NCBI GenBank assembly: GCA_002254285.1
Contig: NIUZ01000179.1
Location: forward strand, 1-8,998
DNA: 8,998 bases
Direction of reading: 5' to 3'
DNA from: Bacteroidetes bacterium 4572_112
Lineage (GTDB): Bacteria > Bacteroidota > Bacteroidia > Bacteroidales > UBA1556
The number at the start of each line of letters is the position of its first letter. Position 1 is the stretch's first letter. This document shows, piece after piece, positions 1-6,245 of the stretch. The notes under the pieces were generated by a model. The model had not been told where the DNA came from, ran no database searches, and saw only the letters and a list, made by a program, of their open reading frames with translations. The position numbers and the translations under genes were made by a program.

Positions 1-1175
1 TCAACTTGAATTTGTCTGTCGAATCTACCAGCACGTAATAGTGCTCTATCCAATACATCAGCACGGTTTGTTGCAGCAAGGATAATTACTCCTTGGTTGT
101 TGCTAAAACCATCCATTTCGGTAAGTAATTGGTTAAGAGTGTTTTCTCTTTCGTCATTACCACCTTGCATTTGATTCTTACCACGAGCACGACCAATAGC
201 GTCAATCTCGTCAATAAAGATAATACATGGTGCTTTTTCTTTTGCAGTTTTGAATAAATCTCTAACACGAGAAGCGCCAACTCCAACAAACATTTCCACA
301 AAATCAGAACCTGCTAATGAAAAGAAAGGAACTTCCGCTTCACCTGCTACTGCTTTTGCTATTAGGGTTTTACCTGTACCAGGAGGGCCTACCAATAAGG
401 CTCCTTTAGGAATTTTTCCACCAAGTTCAGTGTATTTTTCTGGTCTCTTAAGGAAATCAACAATCTCCATAATCTCAACTTTAGCCTCAGCTAAACCTGC
501 TACATCGTTAAATGTGATTTTTTCCTTTAAAGTACCATCAAAAAGTTGAGCTTTAGATTTACCAATATTGAAAATCTGACCACCAGGGCCACCAGCTCCA
601 CCACCCATTTTGCGCATAATAAATACCCAAAAAAGAATTATTAATCCTAATGGTAGCAACCAACTAAGGATTTGTGATGTATAATCTACTCTATTGTCAT
701 GCTCGATATAAACTCTATCGGTTTCAAAAACATTATTCTCTTCCTGAACTCTTTGGATAGTTTCTCCAAAGTTCTCCAAATCACCATTATATACAAAGTG
801 AGGTGCTCTTACTTCAAAAGGACCTTTGTTTGTACTCAAAGCGGGATAATCCTCCAGCTTGTCTGATTTTACATAAACCTCAGCATATTCATCCTTATTT
901 ACAACAACAACCTTCTCTACATCTCCCTTACGAAGCATGTTTATAAGTTGCCCTTTTTGAATAAGATTGTCAGTAGGGGTAGTGGTGCTAAAAAAGTTAA
1001 GAGCAATAAATATTAATGCAATAATACCATAAACCCAATAAAAGTTGAAACCTTTATTATTGCCAGTTTGACCTGCATTACGCAGAGGATTTGGTATCTT
1101 ATCTTTTTTCGTATTAGTACTTTTTGTAGCACTTTCATTGATGTCTTTCTCCATCTTTTTGATGTCTTTTTCCAT
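1..1175 (-). CDS. ftsH: ATP-dependent zinc metalloprotease FtsH (3' end beyond window)
   Basis: This is the N-terminal 391 residues of FtsH, the inner-membrane AAA+ protease that extracts and degrades misfolded membrane proteins and short-lived regulators. Visible in order are a charged leader (1-45), TM1 (about 46-62), a periplasmic domain (about 63-167), TM2 (about 168-187), a Gly-rich linker (190-199) and the AAA+ domain. The AAA+ domain has Walker A GPPGTGKT (263-270), pore loop with FVG (about 296-298), Walker B IIFIDEID (318-325) and the second region of homology with arginine fingers in LLRAGRFDR (R381, R384). The HExxH zinc protease domain lies outside the window, so proteolytic competence cannot be checked. 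The start at 1175 follows the rsfS stop by 18 nt, so the two genes are probably co-transcribed. A second in-frame ATG lies at 1154 within a 7-codon repeat, which leaves the exact start open. The family assignment is certain. Confidence 0.97.
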   Translation of the reverse strand, partial: MEKDIKKMEKDINESATKSTNTKKDKIPNPLRNAGQTGNNKGFNFYWVYGIIALIFIALNFFSTTTPTDNLIQKGQLINMLRKGDVEKVVVVNKDEYAEVYVKSDKLEDYPALSTNKGPFEVRAPHFVYNGDLENFGETIQRVQEENNVFETDRVYIEHDNRVDYTSQILSWLLPLGLIILFWVFIMRKMGGGAGGPGGQIFNIGKSKAQLFDGTLKEKITFNDVAGLAEAKVEIMEIVDFLKRPEKYTELGGKIPKGALLVGPPGTGKTLIAKAVAGEAEVPFFSLAGSDFVEMFVGVGASRVRDLFKTAKEKAPCIIFIDEIDAIGRARGKNQMQGGNDERENTLNQLLTEMDGFSNNQGVIILAATNRADVLDRALLRAGRFDRQIQV

Positions 1176-1193
1176 CCTATATTTCTTGTTTTA

Positions 1194-1553
1194 TTAGTAA
1201 GTTGTTACTTTAGCATCTGCCCATAGAGCTTCCAATGCATAGAATTTACGCGCCTCTGGCTTAAATATGTTTGCAACAACATTAACGTAATCCATTAGTA
1301 TCCAGTTAGCATCTTCGCGTCCTTCAATCTGAAAAGGGTCTTCTCCCATTTCTTTTTTTACGATTTCGTCAATGCTTTCAAAAATTGCATTTACTTGTAC
1401 ACCACTTTCTGCATCACAAATAACAAAAAAATCTGTTACTGCGTTATCTAATGCTCTCAAGTCTAGTACTTTAATATTTTGTCCCTTTTTCTCTTCAATG
1501 GCTTTAACCATCATTTGAGCAAGGTCCTTTGAGTTGTTTGTTTTCTTAGTCAT
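1194..1553 (-). CDS. rsfS: Ribosome silencing factor RsfS (Iojap/DUF143 family)
   Basis: The product is 119 residues, normal for the family. RsfS binds ribosomal protein uL14 on the free 50S subunit and blocks joining with 30S, damping translation during starvation; that is family knowledge. Seen here is the whole Iojap domain: an N-terminal helix, VLDLRALDNAVTDFFVIC (about 29-46), the central EGREDANWILMDY segment (about 77-89) and the C-terminal RKFYALEALWADA (about 101-113), which matches the family's FYxLExLWxDA ending. It precedes ftsH on the same strand with an 18-nt gap. It is divergent from birA across a 263-bp AT-rich spacer. A perfect 22-bp palindrome at 1572-1593, about 19 nt before the ATG, probably lies in its promoter. 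The single ATG at 1553 fits the expected N-terminus. Confidence 0.96.
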   Translation of the reverse strand: MTKKTNNSKDLAQMMVKAIEEKKGQNIKVLDLRALDNAVTDFFVICDAESGVQVNAIFESIDEIVKKEMGEDPFQIEGREDANWILMDYVNVVANIFKPEARKFYALEALWADAKVTTY

Positions 1554-1571
1554 TTATTCAATTATTTAATG

Positions 1572-1593
1572 TGCAAATTTAATTAAATTTGCA
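1572..1593. repeat. Perfect 22-bp palindrome upstream of rsfS
   Basis: The half-site TGCAAATTTAA is followed at once by its exact reverse complement TTAAATTTGCA, with no spacer. A gapless palindrome of this length cannot form a terminator loop well and is more typical of a site for a symmetric DNA-binding dimer. It covers the presumed rsfS -7 box and is about 224 bp from the birA start on the other side. The palindrome is read directly; operator function is inference. Confidence 0.7.
1574..1581 (-). promoter_or_regulatory. Putative -7 element (TAAATTTG) for rsfS-ftsH
   Basis: Read on the minus strand, TAAATTTG matches the Bacteroidetes housekeeping -7 consensus TAnnTTTG. It ends 20 nt before the rsfS ATG, giving a short leader. 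I see no clear TTTG at the -33 distance. The same octamer is on the plus strand at 1584-1591 because the site lies in a palindrome, so direction is ambiguous. Confidence 0.4.
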
Positions 1594-1828
1594 ACGTCTT
1601 TTATTAGGATGTTAATAATTGTTGTTAATAATACTTATTTAAGATGTGCTTTTTAAAAGTATGAAATTCAGTGAAATACGTAGTTGATTTAATGCAATAA
1701 TTCTTAATTATTAACAATTAACTATTTGCATAAGTGTTTTCTACTGCCTAAGTTGCTGTTTTTTTTTGACTAAATATACAAATTCAATTTTTGGATTTTG
1801 ATCCCAATGATTATTAATGATATTACAT

Positions 1829-2560
1829 ATGAGAGAGATTATTTACATAGAAGAATGCGTATCAACTAATGCGAAATTGTCATCTTTACGAAGGTTAGAA
1901 AATGCTGCTAAAGAGCTCTTGATTTGTGCTGATTTTCAAACCTCAGGAAAGGGGCAAGGTGGTGAGTTTTGGGAGTCGGAAAAGGCAAAAAATCTTACCT
2001 TTAGTTATAATTTAGTTGATATTGATTTAAGTGCTTATAATCAGTTTTATATATCTATTATTATTGCACTTACTTTAAGTGAAATTATAGAGGGTGAAAT
2101 TGCTGATAAAGAGGTGAAAATAAAGTGGCCAAATGATATATATATAGGCTCAAAAAAAGTAGCAGGAATACTGATAGAAAATGTAGTAATTGGCGATAAA
2201 ATTAAGGAGTCTTATGTCGGGATTGGATTAAATGTAAATCAGAAAAAATTTGATAGTGATGCCCCAAATCCAATCTCGATTATTCATTTTACAGAAAAAG
2301 AAATTGATATTAAAGAATTGCTCTCCGCCTATCTACTTAAGTTTGATTATTACCTTGGAATGCTTAATAATGGTGAATTAGAACGTCTAAAAGCTATGTA
2401 TCTGGATAAACTATACCGTATTAATGAAATAGAGAAATATCAAATAAATAATGAAATTATTGATGGCATAATTAAAGGAATTGATGAGTATGGATTTTTA
2501 CGTATGTCAATTGATGGTCAAGAGCGAAGTTTTGATATAAAGGAAATTGTTTATTTATAG
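1829..2560 (+). CDS. birA: Biotin--[acetyl-CoA-carboxylase] ligase (BirA, catalytic domain only)
   Basis: The enzyme makes biotinyl-5'-AMP from biotin and ATP and transfers biotin to the carrier lysine of acetyl-CoA carboxylase and related carboxylases. The 243-residue protein begins directly with the catalytic domain, so it is a class I ligase without the N-terminal winged helix that makes E. coli BirA a repressor. Visible motifs are STNAKL (12-17), the nucleotide-binding loop SGKGQGGEFW (39-48) followed by NLTFS (55-59), KWPNDIYIGSKKVAGILIE (99-117) with the catalytic Lys in KVAGIL, VGIGLNVN (130-137) and a C-terminal SH3-like domain (about 195-243). The loop departs from GRGRRGRxW: the E. 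coli Arg118 position is Gln and the final Arg is Glu, although several of these changes also occur in other non-regulatory ligases. An in-frame ATG at 1817 would add four residues (MILH). I prefer 1829 because the family's first strand begins there. Confidence 0.93.
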   Translation: MREIIYIEECVSTNAKLSSLRRLENAAKELLICADFQTSGKGQGGEFWESEKAKNLTFSYNLVDIDLSAYNQFYISIIIALTLSEIIEGEIADKEVKIKWPNDIYIGSKKVAGILIENVVIGDKIKESYVGIGLNVNQKKFDSDAPNPISIIHFTEKEIDIKELLSAYLLKFDYYLGMLNNGELERLKAMYLDKLYRINEIEKYQINNEIIDGIIKGIDEYGFLRMSIDGQERSFDIKEIVYL

Positions 2561-2666
2561 ACTAATGCGGTGTATGCAATCGGTTAAACAATAGTTGTAT
2601 AATAGATACTTGACTAATAACAACAGTAAAAAGGAAAATTAGATGTTAATATATGTGAAATTTTAG

Positions 2667-2674
2667 TACATTCG
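2667..2674 (+). promoter_or_regulatory. Putative -7 element (TACATTCG) for the MFS transporter
   Basis: TACATTCG fits TAnnTTTG with one change and ends 44 nt before the transporter ATG at 2719. Its form and spacing match the box before pepD (TACTTTCG, ending 38 nt before that ATG). I see no clear -33 TTTG. Supported by pattern and position only. Confidence 0.45.
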
Positions 2675-2718
2675 CAGCTCAATTTTTTGAGATAAATATA
2701 ATAATATATAAGTAAATT

Positions 2719-4011
2719 ATGGAAAAAATAAGACAAAGTTTAAGGGATAATAAAGCTGCTCGTTGGGGAGCTTTGGGAATTGTCTCTATCACAATGTTTG
2801 CAGGATATTTTCTGACAGACGTTATGTCTCCTTTGAAACCAATGTTGGAATCACAATTTGGCTGGAGTAGTACTAGTTACGGTTTGTTTACTAGTGCATA
2901 TGGTTGGTTTAATGTGTTTTTGGGACTATTGATTATTGGAGGTATTATCCTTGACAAAATGGGTGTTCGTTTCACTGGTCTTATGGCTTCTGCTATAATG
3001 GTTGTTGGTGCATCAATCAAATTTTGGGCTGTATCTAATCCAACATTACCTTCTCAGGAAATATTTGGTATGCAGGCACAAGTCTTTTATGCTGCATTAG
3101 GTTTTGCAACTTTTGGAGTTGGTGTTGAGATTGCTGGTATTACGGTTTCTAAAATCATTGTAAAATGGTTTAAGGGATACGAAATGGCTCTTGCAATGGG
3201 TATGCAAATGGCAGTGGCTCGTATGGGTACACTTTTAGCTATGGCTGCTCCTGTGCCTTTGGCAATGTATTTCTCAAGCAAGCATACTCAAGTAGTTGAC
3301 GGACAACTTATAGAAAAAATGGGACCAAGTATTTCTGCTCCTATTGCTTTTGCTCTTGTACTTTTGGTTATTGGTTTTATTGCTTTCTTTATATACGTAG
3401 CAATGGATAAGAAACTAGAAACATCTGAAATTGATTTAGAAGCTTCAAATGAAGAAGAGTTTAAATTCAGTGATATTGTAAAAATTATTGGTAATAAAGG
3501 ATTCTGGTTGATAGCAATACTATGTGTATTATTCTATTCTTCAGTATTCCCATTCATCAAATATGCTTCTGACCTTATGGTTAATAAATACCATGTTGAT
3601 CAAAGCTTAGCAGGATTAATTCCTAGTTTACTTCCTTTGGGAACACTATTCTTAACTCCATTCTTTGGTGGAATTTATGATAATAAAGGTAAAGGTGCAA
3701 CAATGATGATTATTGGTGAAAATCAGCTAGGAACAGCATTCTCACTTATATTCTGGATTCAAAACTGGGGACTAATGGGTATTCCATTATTAATAGGTTA
3801 CGTACTTGATCAAAGTAATCCTGAAGTTTTAGCTGCAAAAGCACAGATAGCGAATGGAGTAGAAGGTGTAGTGGTTCCTTTATATGATTACACAAATCCT
3901 ATGTTGATTTTTGCTGGACTTGGTGTTTTAGCAATCGTTGTAGGCTTTATGCTTAAAGCTGAAGATAAGAAGATGGGATATGGTCTTCAATTACCAAATA
4001 TTAAGTCATAA
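2719..4011 (+). CDS. MFS transporter, MFSD1-like, apparently missing TM9-TM10
   Basis: This 430-residue integral membrane protein is of the major facilitator superfamily. Hydrophobic segments lie at about 18-38, 55-78, 83-105, 118-145, 155-183, 205-229, 260-285, 296-318, 336-362 and 393-413. That is ten rather than the usual twelve. WFKGYEMALAMGMQMAVARMG (150-170) resembles the WFKGKELNLxxGLQLSxARxGS signature I recall from the MFSD1 branch, whose animal member moves dipeptides. After the TM8-9 loop DNKGKGATMMIIG (321-333) the chain passes straight into ENQLGTAFSLIFWIQNWG (334-351), which in relatives lies before TM11. TM9, its loop and TM10 therefore seem to be absent, with the frame kept. 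It has its own promoter-like box and a terminator at 4042-4070. The neighbour pepD suggests a peptide substrate. MFS membership is certain; substrate is inferred, and transport activity is doubtful if the deletion is real. Confidence 0.88.
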   Translation: MEKIRQSLRDNKAARWGALGIVSITMFAGYFLTDVMSPLKPMLESQFGWSSTSYGLFTSAYGWFNVFLGLLIIGGIILDKMGVRFTGLMASAIMVVGASIKFWAVSNPTLPSQEIFGMQAQVFYAALGFATFGVGVEIAGITVSKIIVKWFKGYEMALAMGMQMAVARMGTLLAMAAPVPLAMYFSSKHTQVVDGQLIEKMGPSISAPIAFALVLLVIGFIAFFIYVAMDKKLETSEIDLEASNEEEFKFSDIVKIIGNKGFWLIAILCVLFYSSVFPFIKYASDLMVNKYHVDQSLAGLIPSLLPLGTLFLTPFFGGIYDNKGKGATMMIIGENQLGTAFSLIFWIQNWGLMGIPLLIGYVLDQSNPEVLAAKAQIANGVEGVVVPLYDYTNPMLIFAGLGVLAIVVGFMLKAEDKKMGYGLQLPNIKS

Positions 4012-4041
4012 TATATAATATTTGGATATATAAAAAATGTG

Positions 4042-4070
4042 AAGGACGGCAATAGCCGTCCTTTTTTTTT
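4042..4070 (+). terminator. Rho-independent terminator after the MFS transporter
   Basis: AAGGACGGC pairs perfectly with GCCGTCCTT (9 bp, GC-rich) around the loop AATA, followed by an unbroken T run to 4070. It starts 30 nt after the transporter stop. The pepD promoter box begins 2 nt after the T run, so the two genes are insulated rather than a simple operon. Confidence 0.92.
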
Positions 4071-4071
4071 G

Positions 4072-4079
4072 TACTTTCG
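4072..4079 (+). promoter_or_regulatory. Putative -7 element (TACTTTCG) for pepD
   Basis: TACTTTCG fits the Bacteroidetes -7 pattern (TAnnTTTG, one change). It lies directly behind the preceding terminator and 38 nt before the pepD ATG at 4118. It overlaps a GTG at 4079 that is in frame with pepD, which rules against that GTG as the start. The -33 region would fall inside the terminator stem and shows no TTTG. Confidence 0.55.
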
Positions 4080-4117
4080 TGCCTCTGAAATTAAAAACAA
4101 AAACATATAAACACATT

Positions 4118-5578
4118 ATGAGTAAAGAAATTTTAAATTTAGAACCTAAAGAAGTTTGGAATCATTTCTATTCTTTAACACAGGTTCCTCGTCCATCAAA
4201 GCACGAAGATGCTATTCAGGATTTTATGATGAAATTTGGTAAGGACCTAGGTCTAGAAACCATTAAAGATACTGTAGGTAATGTTATTATCCGCAAGCCA
4301 GCAACAGCAGGTATGGAAGACCGCATGGGAATTATTATGCAAGGTCACTTGGATATGGTACCTCAAAAAAATAATGACACAAAGCACGACTGGGTAAATG
4401 ATCCTATTGATGCATATATTGATGGTGACTGGGTTACTGCACGTGGCACTACATTAGGTGCTGACAACGGTATGGGAGTAGCTGTAGCTATGGCTCTTCT
4501 TGCTGCTAATAATATTGAGCATGGTCCTGTTGAAGCATTGTTTACTTGCGATGAGGAAACGGGTATGACAGGAGCATTTGGTCTTGAGCCAGGTTTACTT
4601 AAAGGAGATATTCTTATGAATATGGACTCTGAGGACGAAGGTGAGCTTTATGTAGGTTGTGCCGGTGGAATTGATGCTAGTATTACATTCGATATTAATA
4701 ACGAAGCTGTACCTGCAGGAATGACTGCTTATAAAATTGAAGTATCAGGCCTTAAAGGTGGACACTCTGGTGTTGATATTCCTTTGGAGCGTGGTAATTC
4801 AAACAAATTACTTTTTCGCTTTATGAAGGCAGCAGCTAAGCATCATGGTATGCTTATTAGCTATATTCAAGGTGGTAGCTTGCGTAATGCTATTCCTCGT
4901 GAATCTTCTTCTATAGTAGTTATTCCTGAGGCTAAGAAAGCTGATTTTGAATCATGTGTAAAGAAATTTGAAGATATATTTAAAGCTGAACTTAAATCTG
5001 TTGAGCCAGACCTAAGCTTTAGTTTTGCTTCTACTGATATGCCTAATGAGGTTATGTCGGAAAAAGATATGTGGAGAGTTATCAATAGTATTTATGCTGC
5101 ACCAAACGGTGTTATGCGTATGAGTAATGATATTGAAGGTGTAGTTGAAACTTCAACTAACCTTGCAATCATTCAAACTAAAGGCGATAAATTACATGTA
5201 GAAGCTTTATTACGTAGCTCTGTAGAAACTGCTAAGGATGATTTAGCTGAGATGTTTGTTTCGTTATTTGATTTGGCAGGTGCTAAAATCGTTCTTGATG
5301 GAGAATATCCAGGTTGGAAACCAAATATGGATTCTAAAATCCTTAAGTCGATGCAAAGTACTTACGAAAAAATGTATGGCTTTATCCCTAAGATAATGGT
5401 TATCCATGCTGGTTTAGAATGTGGTCTTTTAGGAAGCGTATACCCAAATTGGGATATGATTTCTTTCGGTCCAACTATCCGTTTCCCTCACTCTCCAGAT
5501 GAGAAAGTGAATATCGAAACTGTTGGTAAATTCTGGGATTTCTTTGTTGAAACTCTTAAGAGTATTCCTGTTAAATAA
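4118..5578 (+). CDS. pepD: Aminoacyl-histidine dipeptidase / cytosolic non-specific dipeptidase PepD (M20)
   Basis: This 486-residue zinc dipeptidase of the M20 family hydrolyses Xaa-His and many other unblocked dipeptides in the cytosol. The two-zinc site is complete: H77 and D79 in GHLDMV (76-81), D116 in GADNG, E146/E147 in CDEETGM (144-150), D170 in NMDSEDEG (168-175) and H458 in FPHSPDE (456-462). HAGLECG (430-436), typical of PepD, is also present. The lid/dimerisation domain spans about 185-400 with GLKGGHSGVDI (211-221). There is no signal peptide, in line with cytosolic action. The ATG at 4118 gives the usual N-terminus; an upstream GTG at 4079 would add 13 Lys-rich residues but sits in the promoter box. 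The gene stands as its own unit between terminators at 4042-4070 and 5601-5640. Its neighbour, an MFSD1-like transporter, could supply dipeptides. Confidence 0.96.
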   Translation: MSKEILNLEPKEVWNHFYSLTQVPRPSKHEDAIQDFMMKFGKDLGLETIKDTVGNVIIRKPATAGMEDRMGIIMQGHLDMVPQKNNDTKHDWVNDPIDAYIDGDWVTARGTTLGADNGMGVAVAMALLAANNIEHGPVEALFTCDEETGMTGAFGLEPGLLKGDILMNMDSEDEGELYVGCAGGIDASITFDINNEAVPAGMTAYKIEVSGLKGGHSGVDIPLERGNSNKLLFRFMKAAAKHHGMLISYIQGGSLRNAIPRESSSIVVIPEAKKADFESCVKKFEDIFKAELKSVEPDLSFSFASTDMPNEVMSEKDMWRVINSIYAAPNGVMRMSNDIEGVVETSTNLAIIQTKGDKLHVEALLRSSVETAKDDLAEMFVSLFDLAGAKIVLDGEYPGWKPNMDSKILKSMQSTYEKMYGFIPKIMVIHAGLECGLLGSVYPNWDMISFGPTIRFPHSPDEKVNIETVGKFWDFFVETLKSIPVK

Positions 5579-5600
5579 TAGGAGAGACCATATAAAATAT

Positions 5601-5640
5601 AAGCCTGTATCGAGAGTAATCTTGATACAGGCTTTTTTTT
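5601..5640 (+). terminator. Rho-independent terminator after pepD
   Basis: A 14-bp stem (5601-5614 with 5621-5634, one G-U pair at 5612/5623) closes a six-base loop and is followed by a T run to 5640. It begins 22 nt after the pepD stop. Read from the other side the hairpin is followed by ATATTTTA, so it may also weakly end the convergent antitoxin transcript. Confidence 0.92.
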
Positions 5641-5658
5641 AGATGTTGTTGTTTTATA

Positions 5659-5943
5659 TTACTTTGCTGTTAATTGTATTGATAAGTTAAGAGCATTTGC
5701 AATTAGAGAAAAATTTGATAATTTAATATCTTCACCATTTTCAATTCGTGAAATATAAGGTCTTTTTTTACCAATTAACTCAGCTAAATCTTTTTGACTT
5801 AACTTTAATTCCTTTCTTCTATTTTTAATTATCTCACCAAAATAGTAAGAAAAGGCATTCTCTCTAAATTCCTCACGAGATGCAGTTCCTTTTTTGCCAA
5901 AATGCTTATCTATTATATCTTTTGTATTGATTAGCTTATTCAT
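5659..5943 (-). CDS. XRE-family antitoxin, HigA-like
   Basis: This is a 94-residue helix-turn-helix protein. The N-terminal part (1-36), with DKHFGKKGTASREEFRENA (12-30), resembles the GKxGTxxR region I recall in Bacteroidetes HigA-type antitoxins. A Cro/C1-type HTH follows (about 37-91): IIKNRRKELKLSQKDLAELIG (38-58), recognition helix around RPYISRIENG (61-70), then LSNFSLIANALNL (75-87). In intact loci such proteins bind the toxin encoded just upstream and repress their own promoter. Here the gene follows a truncated toxin reading frame by 17 nt, in the toxin-first order of higBA. The antitoxin frame is complete, but the region where the locus promoter should lie has been lost with the toxin's 5' half, so its expression is uncertain. 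It could also act as a plain regulator. The HTH call is firm and the HigA role likely. Confidence 0.88.
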   Translation of the reverse strand: MNKLINTKDIIDKHFGKKGTASREEFRENAFSYYFGEIIKNRRKELKLSQKDLAELIGKKRPYISRIENGEDIKLSNFSLIANALNLSIQLTAK

Positions 5944-5960
5944 GGTTTTTAGTTTTTTTA

Positions 5961-6161
5961 TTATAAATATTCGTCTAATAATCTCTTAGCTTTTCGTAAT
6001 GCTTTTGTATAGTCCTTTGTGGATTTCTTCCGAAACCCATTCAAGCATACAATTTTTGTGCTTTCAGAAAAATTAGAGTTGTCAATTGAAAAAATGATAA
6101 TTCGTATTTCTGTTCCTGCTTTTATTCGATGTTCGTAAAAATCTGTATTTGTTAATTTTTT
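5961..6161 (-). pseudogene. Truncated RelE/HigB-like toxin (C-terminal half only)
   Basis: Minus-strand translation gives 66 codons ending at TAA (5961-5963) and bounded upstream by an in-frame TAA (6162-6164), with no ATG or GTG start. The peptide reads TNTDFYEHRIKAGTEIRIII (about 4-23), KIVCLNGFRKKSTKDYTKAL (36-55) and a final RKAKRLLDEYL. This matches the C-terminal half of Gp49/HigB-type RelE-superfamily toxins, in which an E(F/H)R strand, a hydrophobic strand and a GFxKK turn precede the last helix. These toxins cleave mRNA on the ribosome. About 40-55 N-terminal residues of a typical 100-115 are missing. There is no room for them, because the cvfB terminator starts 25 nt upstream. The toxin is almost certainly inactive. 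It precedes the intact antitoxin gene by 17 nt. Confidence 0.8.
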
Positions 6162-6185
6162 TTATTTTTTATTGTTATGTAAATG

Positions 6186-6223
6186 AAAAAAGCCAATATT
6201 GAGATATTACTCAATATTGGCTT
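6186..6223 (-). terminator. Rho-independent terminator after cvfB
   Basis: On the minus strand a 14-bp perfect stem (arms 6190-6203 and 6210-6223, core GCCAATATTGAG) closes a six-base loop and is followed by a run of Ts (6191-6186). It lies 23 nt after the cvfB stop at 6246. Plus-strand read-out has only a weak, interrupted T tract. The toxin remnant begins just behind it. Confidence 0.88.
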
Positions 6224-6245
6224 TCAATTTTGTATGAAAATAAGA

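Larger units (their letters stand above)
1554..1816. other. Divergent AT-rich intergenic region (rsfS / birA)
   Basis: This 263-bp spacer separates rsfS (leftwards) from birA (rightwards) and must hold both promoters. It contains the palindrome at 1572-1593. It also holds three copies of TGTTAATAAT: direct at 1610-1619 and 1623-1632, inverted at 1707-1716. The outer pair extends to an 11-bp inverted repeat (1610-1620 with 1706-1716). A T-tract ending in TTGAC lies at 1760-1770. No coding sequence or RNA gene is recognisable, and I could not place the birA promoter with confidence. Confidence 0.6.

Noticed and set aside
86..549. Open frames of 71 and 99 codons in other frames over ftsH
   Set aside because: They overlap the conserved AAA+ domain, show no recognisable domain, and are shadows of the ftsH codon pattern.
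3087..3281. Minus-strand 64-codon frame within the transporter gene
   Set aside because: Antisense shadow of the TM4-TM5 coding region with no independent evidence.
2719..4011. Nitrate/nitrite or phosphate MFS transporter
   Set aside because: I did not see the family-specific signatures of those porters; the WFKG...ARxG segment fits the MFSD1-like branch better.
4079..4117. Upstream GTG start giving a 499-residue PepD
   Set aside because: The GTG overlaps the putative -7 box, directly follows the terminator T run, and would add a Lys-rich tail foreign to the family. The ATG at 4118 gives the normal N-terminus.
5944..6245. A transposon or insertion sequence as the cause of toxin loss
   Set aside because: No transposase fragment, terminal inverted repeats or target duplication are visible; the hairpin at 6186-6223 is explained as the cvfB terminator.
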